Shown: one piece after another, positions 9,245 to 17,490 of the stretch
How positions within the stretch are numbered: the stretch's first letter is position 1
Layout: each line of letters starts with the position of its first letter
Assembly: GCF_001612845.1 (NCBI RefSeq)
Contig: NZ_BDBF01000036.1
Location: 1-64,000 of the forward strand
Direction: 5' to 3'
DNA length: 64,000 nt
Origin: Nocardia elegans NBRC 108235
Lineage (GTDB): Bacteria > Actinomycetota > Actinomycetes > Mycobacteriales > Mycobacteriaceae
Notes under the pieces: generated by a model
The model's database searches: none
What the model saw: only the letters and a program-made list of their open reading frames with translations
Told to the model about the DNA's origin: nothing
Position numbers and translations under genes: made by a program

Positions 9245-10345
9245 TCAGCTCGGCTGGTCCGGTACCGGGCAGGCCAGCCCGTTCAACAGAGTGCGCAGTT
9301 TCGCGGTCGTCTCGTCGAGTTCGGTGCGCGGGTCGGAGGCCGCCACGATGCCGCCGCCACCGTAGGCCTGCACGGTGCGTCCGTCCGCGGACACGTCGGC
9401 GCACCGGATCGCGACCACCCATTCGCCGTCGCCGCGCGCATCGCACCAGCCGACCGCGCCGCCGTAGAAACCGCGCGGCTCCTCGTACTCGGTGATGGTC
9501 CGCAGGGCGAGGTCGGTGGGGGTGCCACAGACCGCGGGCGTGGGATGCAGCAGCAGGGCCAGATCGAGCGCGGTGGTGGCGGGATCGCGCAGGCGTCCGG
9601 TGATGGGTGTGGCCAGATGCCAGACCTCGGCGGTGTTGATCAGCTCGGGGCCGTCGGGAATCGCGAGTTCGGCGCACACGGGGGTGAGTCGTTCCCGGAT
9701 CCACTCGATGACGAAGGCGTGTTCGTCGCGATTCTTGGTACTGGACAACAACTCCCGCGACCGTTCGGCATCGACCGTGGGATCGGCGTGCCGAGGCAGC
9801 GTTCCGGCCAGCGGACGCAGCGTGACGGTGTCACCGTGCCGGGCGACCAGCACCTCCGGTGTGGCGCCGACCAGGTGCGCGCCGGTCCGGCCGGCGGGCG
9901 TCAGATCGACGGCGAAGACGTTGGCCTGAGGATGGCGTACCAGCAGGTGCGCGGCGACCACCTCGGGCTCGAGCGGCTGGTCCGCCTCGGCGATCAACGA
10001 GCGCGCGGCGACGACCTTGCGGAGCGGCTGCGCCGGATCCGACAGCTGCTCCACCAGTTTCGTCACCCGGGCCACATGCTCTGCCGGACTGGGAATTTCC
10101 GCGACGACCCGGACCGCGGGCAGGGGCGGAACGGCGGCCGGACGCCACGGGCCAGCGCTGTGCTGGGCCTGCTGCGGCTCACACAGCGCGGCCGCATCGC
10201 CCGGGTCGAACGGGATCGCGCCGACGATCAGTTCCGCCGCACCGTCGCGCAGGGCCGTCGCTGCCCGCCGCGCATCGTCGAATGCGCGCCGGATGCCGGT
10301 CGTACGGACCACGCCCCCCGGTTGTGCGAGCAGAAAGCCGTCCAT
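9245..10345 (-). CDS. entC: Isochorismate synthase
   Basis: The 366-residue protein of the chorismate-utilising (anthranilate synthase component I-like) family converts chorismate to isochorismate, the entry to menaquinone, salicylate or siderophore synthesis. Visible family motifs are RKVVAARSL, VGATPEVLVARHGDTVTLRPLAGT, SSTKNRDEHAFVIEWI with the metal-binding Glu region, LHPTPAVCGTP, and the closing GFYGGAVGWCDARGDGEWVVAIRCA...YGGGGIVAASDP. The length matches EntC/MenF enzymes (Rv3215 type) rather than the longer salicylate synthases. No other siderophore or menaquinone gene lies nearby, so the pathway it feeds is undecided. The 4-hydroxybenzoate pathway near 45 kb also starts from chorismate but does not need this enzyme. 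Confidence 0.88.
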   Translation of the reverse strand: MDGFLLAQPGGVVRTTGIRRAFDDARRAATALRDGAAELIVGAIPFDPGDAAALCEPQQAQHSAGPWRPAAVPPLPAVRVVAEIPSPAEHVARVTKLVEQLSDPAQPLRKVVAARSLIAEADQPLEPEVVAAHLLVRHPQANVFAVDLTPAGRTGAHLVGATPEVLVARHGDTVTLRPLAGTLPRHADPTVDAERSRELLSSTKNRDEHAFVIEWIRERLTPVCAELAIPDGPELINTAEVWHLATPITGRLRDPATTALDLALLLHPTPAVCGTPTDLALRTITEYEEPRGFYGGAVGWCDARGDGEWVVAIRCADVSADGRTVQAYGGGGIVAASDPRTELDETTAKLRTLLNGLACPVPDQPS

Positions 10346-10438
10346 AGTTTCCCGACGATAGTCGTGTGCGGAAGCGGCGGCGGCCGGGTAGCGACGCAGA
10401 TCTCATGTGGGCAGACTCATGTGAACGGGGCGGCACCC

Positions 10439-10942
10439 TCACAGCTGACCGGCGAGATCGCTGACCGGTATCGGTTCCTTTCCCGGCGGCACCAGCAGAA
10501 TCGGCCGATGGCAGTGTTTCAGCACCGCCTCCGCCACGCTCGAATGCAGCAGTGCGCGGATGCCGGTGGAACCGCGCGTACCGGCGACGATGATGTCCAC
10601 ATTCAGCTCGTCTGCCACGTCGACGATCGCGTTCCAGATGGTCGAGGTGCATTCGGCGGTACGGGGCTCCGCATTCAATCCCGCCAATTTGGCCAGCCGT
10701 ACGCCCTCGGCATTGATCTGTTTCGCGTCGACGTAGGCGATATCCTCGATCTCCTCGTCCGGCAGCCATTCCGGCTGCATCACACCGGAAAGTCCGGACA
10801 GCCGCGCGGCCTGGCGCACCATCGGCTCCCATGCGGTGAGCACGACCGCCTTGGGCGCGGACAAAAATCGCCCCGCATATTCCACGGCCCGCTTCGCATT
10901 CTCGGATCCGTCGTACGCGATGAGCATCAAGTCGCAAGTCAT
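10439..10942 (-). CDS. Universal stress protein (UspA family)
   Basis: A 167-residue single-domain Usp. It opens with LMLIAYDGSENAKRAVEYAGRF, where the Asp that contacts adenine is present. The C-terminal half has the nucleotide-binding pattern VDIIVAGTRGSTGIRALLHSSVAEAVLKHCHRPILLV; the usual G-2x-G-9x-G(S/T) reads GTRG-x9-SS here, so phosphate contacts may be altered. The start ATG has GGGAGG five bases upstream. It is followed on the same strand, 93 bases on, by the isochorismate synthase. In actinobacteria such genes are often induced by dormancy signals, but no DosR box was recognised. Confidence 0.88.
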   Translation of the reverse strand: MTCDLMLIAYDGSENAKRAVEYAGRFLSAPKAVVLTAWEPMVRQAARLSGLSGVMQPEWLPDEEIEDIAYVDAKQINAEGVRLAKLAGLNAEPRTAECTSTIWNAIVDVADELNVDIIVAGTRGSTGIRALLHSSVAEAVLKHCHRPILLVPPGKEPIPVSDLAGQL

Positions 10943-11090
10943 GCCGACCTCCCGGACATCCGTCCCGTGCGCATGCGGGTTGTTCCGAGACTACCCGCGG
11001 CCCCGAGAGTACTCGGGCGATGAGCGTAAATGCGGGATGTCGATCGGTATTCGCCGATTCGATTCGAAACCGTTCCGTTCCGTCACCGGA

Positions 11091-11191
11091 TTCGGTCCGG
11101 ACCGAATGCGACCATTCGGTCCGAACCGGCCGGACTGTGTCCTGAACCTCACTCGTGGCTGACAATTCGCGCGTGATTCACCGAATCACGT
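11091..11191. promoter_or_regulatory. Palindromes in the Usp / hypothetical-gene divergent region
   Basis: Within the 340-base divergent gap, a perfect 18-base palindrome ATTCGGTCCGGACCGAAT lies at 11091-11108. A related copy ATTCGGTCCGAACCGG follows at 11115-11130. A separate inverted repeat CGTGATTC-acc-GAATCACG lies at 11173-11191. These are good candidates for two different operators, one shared-core pair and one 8-3-8 repeat. The regulators are unknown and no matching regulator gene is adjacent. The rest of the gap shows no gene. Confidence 0.5.
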
Positions 11192-11282
11192 GTAACTGCT
11201 GTGATTTCCGGTATTCACTGGAACAACCGACGAACGGAGCCGGGGCACGGCGCCGGGAGATGGACAGTGAGTGAGGTGCATC

Positions 11283-11732
11283 GTGCGATTGAAAGAGATT
11301 GCTACGCCACAGGATTGGGCGGACACCTACCGGGAGCTGTTCGGATTACCCTATGTGCGCGTCACCTCGCCGGGATATGTGGTGTTACCTCTCGGCGACT
11401 CCGTCGCCGCCGTGAATACGCCGGAACCGCTCGGTGCGCTGGTACTCGGTGAATTGACCGTGCGCGGGATTCCGGGGCCGGTGCTCGTGCGTGAACACCC
11501 GCCGCGTCGAACGTTTATCGCGGTATTCGACGGATATCCCGATGTGGACCGGACACTGCGATTGGAACGCCACGGCGTCGATATCGGATCCCATCGCAGC
11601 AATGTCATTCTGCCCACCGGATTCGGGCGCCACACACATGAGGGCCGGTGGTGGGCGCGCGCGCCCCAGCGCGACGAATCGCTGCCGCTGCTGTCGGAGG
11701 TCGTGGCAGCGGTGGAGCGCATCGCGGCGTAG
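11283..11732 (+). CDS. Hypothetical protein
   Basis: A 149-residue soluble protein that I do not recognise with confidence. It begins MRLKEIATPQDWADTYRELFGLPYV, continues with a beta-rich part (VTSPGYVVLPLGDSVAAVNTPEPLGALVLGEL; RRTFIAVFDGYPDV) and ends in a helix (LPLLSEVVAAVERIAA). The segment NVILPTGFGRHTHEGRWWARAP resembles the conserved end of short actinobacterial proteins distantly like the DNA primase/polymerase N-terminal domain, but this is weak. GTG at 11283 was chosen because GTGAGG sits six bases upstream; a GTG at 11271 is also in frame. The gene is divergent from the Usp gene and convergent with the carotenoid operon. Confidence 0.6.
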   Translation: MRLKEIATPQDWADTYRELFGLPYVRVTSPGYVVLPLGDSVAAVNTPEPLGALVLGELTVRGIPGPVLVREHPPRRTFIAVFDGYPDVDRTLRLERHGVDIGSHRSNVILPTGFGRHTHEGRWWARAPQRDESLPLLSEVVAAVERIAA

Positions 11733-11775
11733 CACGACGACCGGGCCGGCGTGCGGCGGCGCCGCAATCGCGAGG

Positions 11776-12783
11776 CTATCGGCGGGTGCGCAACTCGTAG
11801 CGGCGCTCGGCATAGGCCAGGTCGTCGCGCCAGAGGCGGGCCGCCGCGTGGTTGATCAGCGGGCGCAGCACCGGGACAGCGCGGTGCGCGTGCCGGAAAC
11901 CGGGGCGAGGCGAGTGTGCGATGACCGCTTCGATCACCGCGGTGCGAGGCCGGCCGTCGGGGCCCGGACCGAGCGGGGTGGCGTGGGTTTCCACCACGCT
12001 GCCCGCGCCTTCGCCGCCGACGATGCGCATGACGATCGTGCGCGGGTCGGGACAGGTGAATTCCGCTTCGACCGGAACGCCGAGACCGCGGGTGACGCGG
12101 AAGGTGACGGTGAGCAGGAAGCGATGATCGTCCTCGCCGAGGTGCTCGCGCTGGGGTGTCCGAGTGACATCCAGGCGGGTGAAGGAGTACGGGTGGAGCC
12201 ATCCGCCGTGCCACGGATCGAGCCGGTTGGCGATGATGTCGCGCGGCTCGCAGATGCCCGTCGACCGATTGACCGCGTGCACCGTGGTGTCGTCGGGCCG
12301 GGCGCCGACGACCGGCGCCTCGGTCGGTGTGTGCCCACCCACGGTGTCCAGGCGTACCCAGGCGAGTACCCCGTCGTCGTGGCAGGGGAACGGTGACCAC
12401 CGCGGCCCGCCGTCGGCGCCGATCCGCAGGCCGTGCCAGCGGCAGATCAAGGTGCCGTTCTCGACGCGGCCGGTCGCGAGCGACGCACCGAGGTGCGGGC
12501 ATGCGCCGGGGCCGACCAGCAAGCTGCCGTCGCGGTCTCGCCAGGCGACGATCTCGACACCGCCGACGGTCGTGCCGAACGGCCGCCCCGCCCGGATCGC
12601 GCGACTCGCCGCGAACACGTACCAGTTTCCGCTGGGCAATCGCTGGGACCAGTCCAGTGTCGCGTCGATCAGGGCGGGATCGGCGTCGCGGTAGGTGGGC
12701 CGCTGTCGCGACCACTCTTCGGCGGCGAAACGTCGCAGTGGAAGGTTCTTCACCCGGCCGGTGAGCTGAAGCCGATGGTTCAC
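11776..12783 (-). CDS. Rieske [2Fe-2S] protein with DUF5914-like C-terminal domain, carotenoid operon
   Basis: The 335-residue protein has a Rieske cluster-binding motif, C95-P-H97 and C114-x2-H117, in GACPHLGASLATG...LICRWHG, near the N terminus. A ~200-residue domain follows (TVHAVNRSTGICEPRDIIANRLDPWHGGWLHPYSFTRL onward), typical of DUF5914 proteins found beside actinobacterial carotenoid genes. Rieske proteins of this sort usually serve oxygenases, so oxidation of a ring or methyl group of the aromatic carotenoid made by CrtU is plausible. I recall a Rieske protein, CruH, acting with a CrtU relative in cyanobacterial synechoxanthin synthesis. Start GTG overlaps the crtU stop by 4 bases (GTGA) with GGAAAGGA seven bases upstream. 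It is the last gene of the operon. Confidence 0.8.
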   Translation of the reverse strand: MNHRLQLTGRVKNLPLRRFAAEEWSRQRPTYRDADPALIDATLDWSQRLPSGNWYVFAASRAIRAGRPFGTTVGGVEIVAWRDRDGSLLVGPGACPHLGASLATGRVENGTLICRWHGLRIGADGGPRWSPFPCHDDGVLAWVRLDTVGGHTPTEAPVVGARPDDTTVHAVNRSTGICEPRDIIANRLDPWHGGWLHPYSFTRLDVTRTPQREHLGEDDHRFLLTVTFRVTRGLGVPVEAEFTCPDPRTIVMRIVGGEGAGSVVETHATPLGPGPDGRPRTAVIEAVIAHSPRPGFRHAHRAVPVLRPLINHAAARLWRDDLAYAERRYELRTRR

Positions 12784-14378
12784 GACGAATTCCTTTCCCG
12801 GAGCGCGAGGGTGCGCAGGACGGCCGAGCGGCCACGGTTGGGCACCGTCTGTAGTGAATGACCGGCTGTCTGCCAGTGTTGTGCCAACGCCGACGCCGCG
12901 AGCCAACCGGTTGTCGCGGCGCGTTCCATCAGGGCCACCGGAAGATCCACCCGTATGCCGTCACCTGCCAGCATCAACCGCGGGTGCGGGGTGGTGACCT
13001 CCGGCCGGTTGGCGAAATCGCCCGGCGCGAAACGGGGGCAGTCCCGGCGCCACAGCGTGCGTTCCGCCACGACCCGCGCCTGCCGGGATTCGGGGTAGAT
13101 CTCGTGCAGTCGCGCGCACAGCCGGTCTCGCACCGCCTCCCGCACCGATGTGCCGGGTAGTTCGGGCGCGGCCGCGTAGGCGTGCAGTTCCACGACGCTG
13201 CCGCCTCGTTGCCGGGCCCATCGGGCAGCGGCGCTCTCGTAGCGATCGACGACACTGATGTTGTCGATCGGGCTGAGGTTGCCGGTGGCCAGGAAGCTGG
13301 GCCGGTCGCGGCGCAACGGCCGGTCCAGCCAGAGCCGATGGACGACGAAGGCCGGGGCGAGCGCCAATGCGGCGACTCGCTCGCGCCATTCGGCAGTCCC
13401 CAATTCCGGTGACGCGGCGACGATGTCGCGCAGACCGGCCACGTCGGCGGCGAGTACGACGGCATCGGCGGACAGACTGGACCCGGTGTCGGCGTGCAGC
13501 CGGAAACCGGGGCCGTCGGTGTCGATCCGGGTGATTCTGACGCCGGTGTGGAAATCGACACGGCCGGGGCGTCCGGTGACGTCCGGCGCGGTGAGATGGT
13601 CCCGCAGCGGATTCCACAGGCCCACATCGAAATTGTCCCGAATCGTGTCGAAGACCAAACCCTCGCTAGAGCCCAGGAAGTAGATGTGGAACATCGTCGC
13701 CAGTTCGGCTGCCGACATCTGCTGGGGAGCGGCGAAGAAGCTGCGAGAAAAGACGTCGAAGGCCAGATGCCGCGCGGCAACCGGGAAATTGATGCGCTGC
13801 AGGAAGGTATCGGCGTCCACGTCGTCGAGTTGCCGATAGATCCGCGGTACCGACACGGCGGCCAACGGTGCCGCCGCGGTGGGGTCCATCCGGATCAGGT
13901 CGCGCAGCCGGAAGGTGGGACTGCGCAACGCGAACGCCACCGCGTTCCAGGGAGGAGTGCGGGGCAGATGACGGAAACCGTCCCGGCGGCCCTGCGCGTC
14001 GATCAGCGGATAGTCGTCGACACGTTGCCACCTGGTCAGCCCAGGATCGCTGCGCGACAACAACTTTCGCAAATTGTAGTACTGCGGAAAGAAGGCGTGG
14101 AAACCCCGGTTCATGGCGAGCGCGGTGCCGTCGGGCAGCGTCTCGGTCCATCCGCCGACGCGTCCGCCGAGATATTGCTCGCGTTCGATCACATCGACTC
14201 GAAATCCCCGTTCGGCCAGGCCCGTGGCCGCGGCCAGACCCGCGATGCCCGCGCCCACCACCGCCACTCGTGGTCGCGGCTGCCCGCCCGCGCCGACATC
14301 CATTCGTCCCGGCGCGGCCGGGAGCCGGACCCGCCGCGGATCCCGCCCCAGCCCGTCGTGAGCCGACCGGCTTCTCAT
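12780..14378 (-). CDS. crtU: CrtU: beta-carotene desaturase/methyltransferase (isorenieratene synthase)
   Basis: The 532-residue FAD enzyme has the dinucleotide-binding motif VGAGIAGLAA at residues ~41-50 and the GGRVGGW FAD contact. NRGFHAFFPQYYNLRKLLSRSDP distinguishes CrtU/CruE ring-modifying enzymes from CrtI phytoene desaturases. The C-terminal FAD segment is LMLAGDGIRVDLPVALMERAATTGWLAA. CrtU turns the beta ring of beta-carotene into an aromatic phi ring by desaturation and methyl migration, giving isorenieratene. The ATG start overlaps the CrtYd stop by 4 bases (ATGA), so it is translationally coupled. An in-frame extension upstream lies over crtYd and is not believed. Length matches the family. 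Confidence 0.87.
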   Translation of the reverse strand: MRSRSAHDGLGRDPRRVRLPAAPGRMDVGAGGQPRPRVAVVGAGIAGLAAATGLAERGFRVDVIEREQYLGGRVGGWTETLPDGTALAMNRGFHAFFPQYYNLRKLLSRSDPGLTRWQRVDDYPLIDAQGRRDGFRHLPRTPPWNAVAFALRSPTFRLRDLIRMDPTAAAPLAAVSVPRIYRQLDDVDADTFLQRINFPVAARHLAFDVFSRSFFAAPQQMSAAELATMFHIYFLGSSEGLVFDTIRDNFDVGLWNPLRDHLTAPDVTGRPGRVDFHTGVRITRIDTDGPGFRLHADTGSSLSADAVVLAADVAGLRDIVAASPELGTAEWRERVAALALAPAFVVHRLWLDRPLRRDRPSFLATGNLSPIDNISVVDRYESAAARWARQRGGSVVELHAYAAAPELPGTSVREAVRDRLCARLHEIYPESRQARVVAERTLWRRDCPRFAPGDFANRPEVTTPHPRLMLAGDGIRVDLPVALMERAATTGWLAASALAQHWQTAGHSLQTVPNRGRSAVLRTLALRERNSS

Positions 14379-14707
14379 GACGGCGATCCCTCCTGCCGTT
14401 GCCGCGCCCGCTCCCAGCAGAGCAATACCGCTGTGACCAGGGCGAATCCGAAGAAGAAGTCCTCCACCGGGATATCCCAGGGAAACCGGATCCCGAGTAT
14501 GTGGTCCGGGTTGTACAGCACGATCGGCGCGCTGAGCTTCGTCAACCACCCGTCGACCGGTATCTGGAAGCCGAGCACGATGACCATCGATATCCAGTAG
14601 GCGGGACGCCGCAGCAATCCGGTGCGCAGCACGGTCCATTCGGCGACCCACACCGCGGGCACCGCCGCGACAGCGGGCACGGTGTACGCGAGTATTCCGA
14701 CGCTCAT
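14375..14707 (-). CDS. crtYd: Lycopene cyclase subunit CrtYd
   Basis: A 110-residue protein with three membrane helices (ILAYTVPAVAAVPAVWVAEW; YWISMVIVLGFQIPVDGW; DFFFGFALVTAVLLCWE). It carries the family motif FPWDIPVEDFFFGF, the counterpart of the PxEE-type motif in heterodimeric CrtYc/CrtYd cyclases of actinobacteria. With CrtYc it cyclises lycopene ends to beta rings, the substrate for CrtU. The ATG at 14707 overlaps the CrtYc stop by 4 bases and its own stop overlaps the crtU start by 4. The small size is normal for the split-subunit cyclase; longer readings extend over crtYc. Confidence 0.85.
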   Translation of the reverse strand: MSVGILAYTVPAVAAVPAVWVAEWTVLRTGLLRRPAYWISMVIVLGFQIPVDGWLTKLSAPIVLYNPDHILGIRFPWDIPVEDFFFGFALVTAVLLCWERARQRQEGSPS

Positions 14708-15048
14708 CGTCTGCCTCGCAGTGCCGGGCGCCGCCCTCGTTCGCTGCCGAGCAGCGCTTCGACGGCGACGAAGGTGAAGAGCCCGCAGATCGGAACAACC
14801 AGGAAGAACAGCACTTCCTCCAGCGGTATCGAGCCCGGCAGGGTGATGCCGATCAGGTAACGGCTGTCGAAACTCCATACGCCACCGGCGATCGCGAGCA
14901 GATCCCAGGTCAGGAAGAGCAGAGCGGGCGGTATCAGCGCGGCCGCCAGTAATCGTGGCCGGCGATACACGCCGCGGCCGAAGCATTCCAATGGCGCGGT
15001 CAGCGCCAGACAGGCCGTGAGGAGGAACAGGTAATGCCAATGCGCCAT
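14704..15048 (-). CDS. crtYc: Lycopene cyclase subunit CrtYc
   Basis: A 114-residue membrane protein starting MAHWHYLFLLTACLALTAPLE. It shows the CrtYc features: a first helix, the LLFLTWDLLAIAGGVWSFDSRYLIGITLPGSIPLEEVLFFLVVPICGLF block with the conserved WD and the PLEE motif, and a short basic tail. It forms the beta-cyclase with CrtYd. AGGAG lies five bases upstream of the ATG. The CrtB stop is 8 bases upstream, and the CrtYd start overlaps its stop. Confidence 0.86.
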   Translation of the reverse strand: MAHWHYLFLLTACLALTAPLECFGRGVYRRPRLLAAALIPPALLFLTWDLLAIAGGVWSFDSRYLIGITLPGSIPLEEVLFFLVVPICGLFTFVAVEALLGSERGRRPALRGRR

Positions 15049-15056
15049 GCCGACTC

Positions 15057-16010
15057 CTACCGTCGTTCGTTGATCCTGTGTCCGCGTTCCGGCCGGCGGC
15101 GGGCCCACTGCGCGTGCGCCAGACCGGTGGCACCGACATACGCCCGGCGAAGCTTGCCGACGGTGGCGCGCTGCCCGAAGACTTCGAACCCGCAGCGTTC
15201 GATGCGATCCAGAATCTCCGAATAGAGCTGTAGAGCCGTCGCCACGCACGGGCGGGAACGGGATGCCAGGAGTTCGATCCCGTCCCGAGCGTAGGCATAT
15301 ATTTCCCGGGTGCGGGCATGTTGCTCGGCCAGCGCGTCACGCACCCGAGAATCGCTGCGCCGTTGTTTCCGGCACCACATCAGCAGATCGCGGTCGACGC
15401 CGTGCGCCGCCAGTTCGTCCGCGGGCAGGTAGATCCGGCCGCGCGCCAGATCCTCGTCGATATCGCGCAGAAAGTTGGTGAGCTGGAAGGCCTTTCCCAA
15501 GGCGGCGGCATATGGCTCGGCTGCCGTCGCGGGGCCGACGGTGCCCAGTATCGGCAGCAGTTGCAGGCCGATCACCTCGGCCGACCCGTAGACATAGCGG
15601 TCGAGCGCCTTGCGGTCCGGGTAGTCGGTGACGGTCAGATCGAGGCGCATGGATGCCAGGAATGCCTGGAACAGTTCGGCGCGGATGTGATGCCGTTCGG
15701 CGGTATCCAATACCGCGGCCAGCACCGGATCGGCATCGCCGTCACCGGCCTCGAGTTGCGCTGCCAACTGTGTCAAACGCGCCTCGCGGCGGTGAACGGT
15801 CCAGGCCGGATCGAATTCGTCGAGTACGTCGTCGACGCGGCGGGCGAATCCGTACAGCGCGTGCACGGCGGGGCGCTGATCGGGCGCGAGCAATCTGGTT
15901 GCCAGGAAGAACGTCTTGCCGTGGCGAGCGTTGAGAGATCGGCAATACCGGTACGAGTCACGCAGTCGCGGATCGGTGATGCCGGCCGCCTCGAGTTCGG
16001 TGCGGGTCAC
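15057..16010 (-). CDS. crtB: Phytoene synthase CrtB
   Basis: A 317-residue all-alpha squalene/phytoene synthase. It joins two geranylgeranyl diphosphates head to head to phytoene, the first committed carotenoid step. The first Asp-rich motif is DDVLD (residues 60-64) within ALYGFARRVDDVLDEFD, and the second is in QLTNFLRDIDEDLARGRIYLP, both complete. The GTG start overlaps the glycosyltransferase stop by 4 bases. No GGPP synthase (crtE) or phytoene desaturase (crtI) is present in the window, so those steps must be encoded elsewhere. Confidence 0.92.
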   Translation of the reverse strand: MTRTELEAAGITDPRLRDSYRYCRSLNARHGKTFFLATRLLAPDQRPAVHALYGFARRVDDVLDEFDPAWTVHRREARLTQLAAQLEAGDGDADPVLAAVLDTAERHHIRAELFQAFLASMRLDLTVTDYPDRKALDRYVYGSAEVIGLQLLPILGTVGPATAAEPYAAALGKAFQLTNFLRDIDEDLARGRIYLPADELAAHGVDRDLLMWCRKQRRSDSRVRDALAEQHARTREIYAYARDGIELLASRSRPCVATALQLYSEILDRIERCGFEVFGQRATVGKLRRAYVGATGLAHAQWARRRPERGHRINERR

Positions 16011-17287
16011 AACGCCTCCCCTCGGGGCCGCACACCCGTGGTCGTGTCCGCGAGTACGGACTCGATGGTGTCGAAGGGCTTGTGCTGTGCGATTTCCCTC
16101 GCCAATCGACGCGCCGCCACGCGATAGCCGGTGTCGCCGAAAACGCGGTCCACCGCCGCCGCGACCGCGGCCGGTGCGGGTGCGGCGCCACCGAGATCGA
16201 TGCCCGCGCCGGTATAGGCCACGCGCGCGGCGACTTCCGGCTTGTCCGCGGTGTCACCCGCGACGATCACCGGGATGCCGTGGCGCAACGCATGGTGCAC
16301 CCCGCCGTAACCACCGTTGGTGATCACGAGGTCGACATGAGGCAGCAACTCTGCGTACGGAACGAAATCACGCACGTGAATATGCGCGGGCAGCGGGCCC
16401 AAACTCGCGTCCTTCCCGCCGGTGCTGACCACGACGACCAGATCCGGGCGCCGCGCCAGCGCTGCCAGCGCGGGCCGGAGCAGCTGATCGGGATCGCCGT
16501 TGTCCCAGGTGCCCTGGGTGACGTGTACGACCCGGCGGTGGTCACCGACGGACTTCCAGTCGGGGGACGCCTCGAACCCGTCCGCCGACGCCGGAATCGG
16601 TCCGGTGAACACCACCGTGGATGGAAGATCGCGCCGAGGATATTCGAAACCGGGCACGGTGAATTGCAGTATCCGGTCGGCCAGGATCGGCCAATCGAGC
16701 AGGAAGACCGGGGCCGGCGGCATCCCGAGTTCGGCAAGAATCGCATTCAACCTCGCCTGCGATGTGCGGAACAGTACGTGGTGCACGAAATGATTCATCC
16801 GCGTGTAGTCGCGCCCGGCCCGTGGCTGCCATCCCACACCGAACGGCGGGCAATCGGCGCTGGAGAGCGTGAGCGGTCCGACTCCGCACACCAGCACCGG
16901 CGGTCGGGGAGCATCGGACACGAGCAGGGGTATCGCACCGCTGAACATCGAATCCACCAGCACGGCGTCGAAATGCCCGCGGGCCAGCTCGGAGGACAGC
17001 GCTGCGTACTGGGCCGTGAGGGGCGCGAGAAAGATCGAACGCAGTTCCGCCCGGCCGACCCGCAGACGCCGCCCGAGCCCGCGGCCCGCTTTCGAAGCCA
17101 CGGGACGAACATCGGCCGCGCCCGGTAATTCCGCCGCCGGCACGCCGTGTTCGATCGCGAGTTCGCGAAATCGAGCTCCGGTGAGCAATCGGACTCGGTG
17201 CCCGCGCCGCCGAAGTTCGCCCGCGACGGTGGCCAGCGGCAGAACATGACCGGGTATGGGACTCGCGGCCAGCAAATATCGTGCCAT
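16007..17287 (-). CDS. GT1-family (UGT-like) glycosyltransferase, first gene of carotenoid operon
   Basis: The 426-residue GT-B enzyme of the MGT/UGT type has an N-terminal acceptor domain (ASPIPGHVLPLATVAGELRRRGHRV with the catalytic His in PIPGHV). Its C-terminal donor domain shows VVHVTQGTWDN, VRDFVPYAELLPHVDLVITNGGYGGVHHALRHGIPVIVAGDTADKPEVAARV, the nucleotide-sugar-binding signature. As the first gene of an operon of overlapping carotenoid genes, it probably glycosylates a carotenoid hydroxyl or carboxyl, like CrtX. Isorenieratene itself has no such group, so an oxidised product is needed, which points to the Rieske gene at the operon's end. GAGGA lies seven bases upstream of the ATG. 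Confidence 0.82.
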   Translation of the reverse strand: MARYLLAASPIPGHVLPLATVAGELRRRGHRVRLLTGARFRELAIEHGVPAAELPGAADVRPVASKAGRGLGRRLRVGRAELRSIFLAPLTAQYAALSSELARGHFDAVLVDSMFSGAIPLLVSDAPRPPVLVCGVGPLTLSSADCPPFGVGWQPRAGRDYTRMNHFVHHVLFRTSQARLNAILAELGMPPAPVFLLDWPILADRILQFTVPGFEYPRRDLPSTVVFTGPIPASADGFEASPDWKSVGDHRRVVHVTQGTWDNGDPDQLLRPALAALARRPDLVVVVSTGGKDASLGPLPAHIHVRDFVPYAELLPHVDLVITNGGYGGVHHALRHGIPVIVAGDTADKPEVAARVAYTGAGIDLGGAAPAPAAVAAAVDRVFGDTGYRVAARRLAREIAQHKPFDTIESVLADTTTGVRPRGEAL

Positions 17288-17309
17288 TCCACGGTTCCTC
17301 GCTGATCGT

Positions 17310-17354
17310 GGCCGGATCGCCTCGGCGGTGTCCGCCCAGGATGTCGATCCGGCC
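17310..17354 (-). promoter_or_regulatory. Nested stem-loop in the leader of the carotenoid operon
   Basis: Just upstream of the first crt-operon gene, GGCCGGATCG (17310-17319) pairs perfectly with CGATCCGGCC (17345-17354). Inside it GGCGG (17324-17328) pairs with CCGCC (17332-17336) around tgt. The structure lies 22-67 bases before the start codon. It could be an attenuator, an mRNA-stability stem, or an operator. No function can be assigned from sequence. Confidence 0.45.
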
Positions 17355-17490
17355 TACTCTGCGCCGCGCTGACACTGCACGCGGCAGCAACCGTCACGTC
17401 GAGCTCAGTGAAGAAGCGTTCGGGCACCACATCGGTCGGCGACGTGTTGCCCGTACGACACGAGATTTTACGGTAGAACGCCCGCCCGGT

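Noticed and set aside
9245..10345. Salicylate synthase or anthranilate synthase identity
   Set aside because: Length (366 aa) and motifs fit isochorismate synthase; the ~450-residue MbtI form and the TrpE glutaminase partner are absent.
12780..14378. Reading CrtU as phytoene desaturase CrtI
   Set aside because: The NRGFHAFFPQYYNLRKLL segment and overall pattern match CrtU/CruE rather than CrtI.
12780..14798. A 672-residue version of CrtU
   Set aside because: The extra ~140 N-terminal residues are low-complexity and overlap the cyclase genes; the ATG at 14378 matches the family and the ATGA overlap.
14375..15340. One long 321-residue reading covering crtYd and more
   Set aside because: Its first two-thirds lie over crtYc and crtB in another frame and show no family features; the ATG at 14707 begins the recognised CrtYd sequence.
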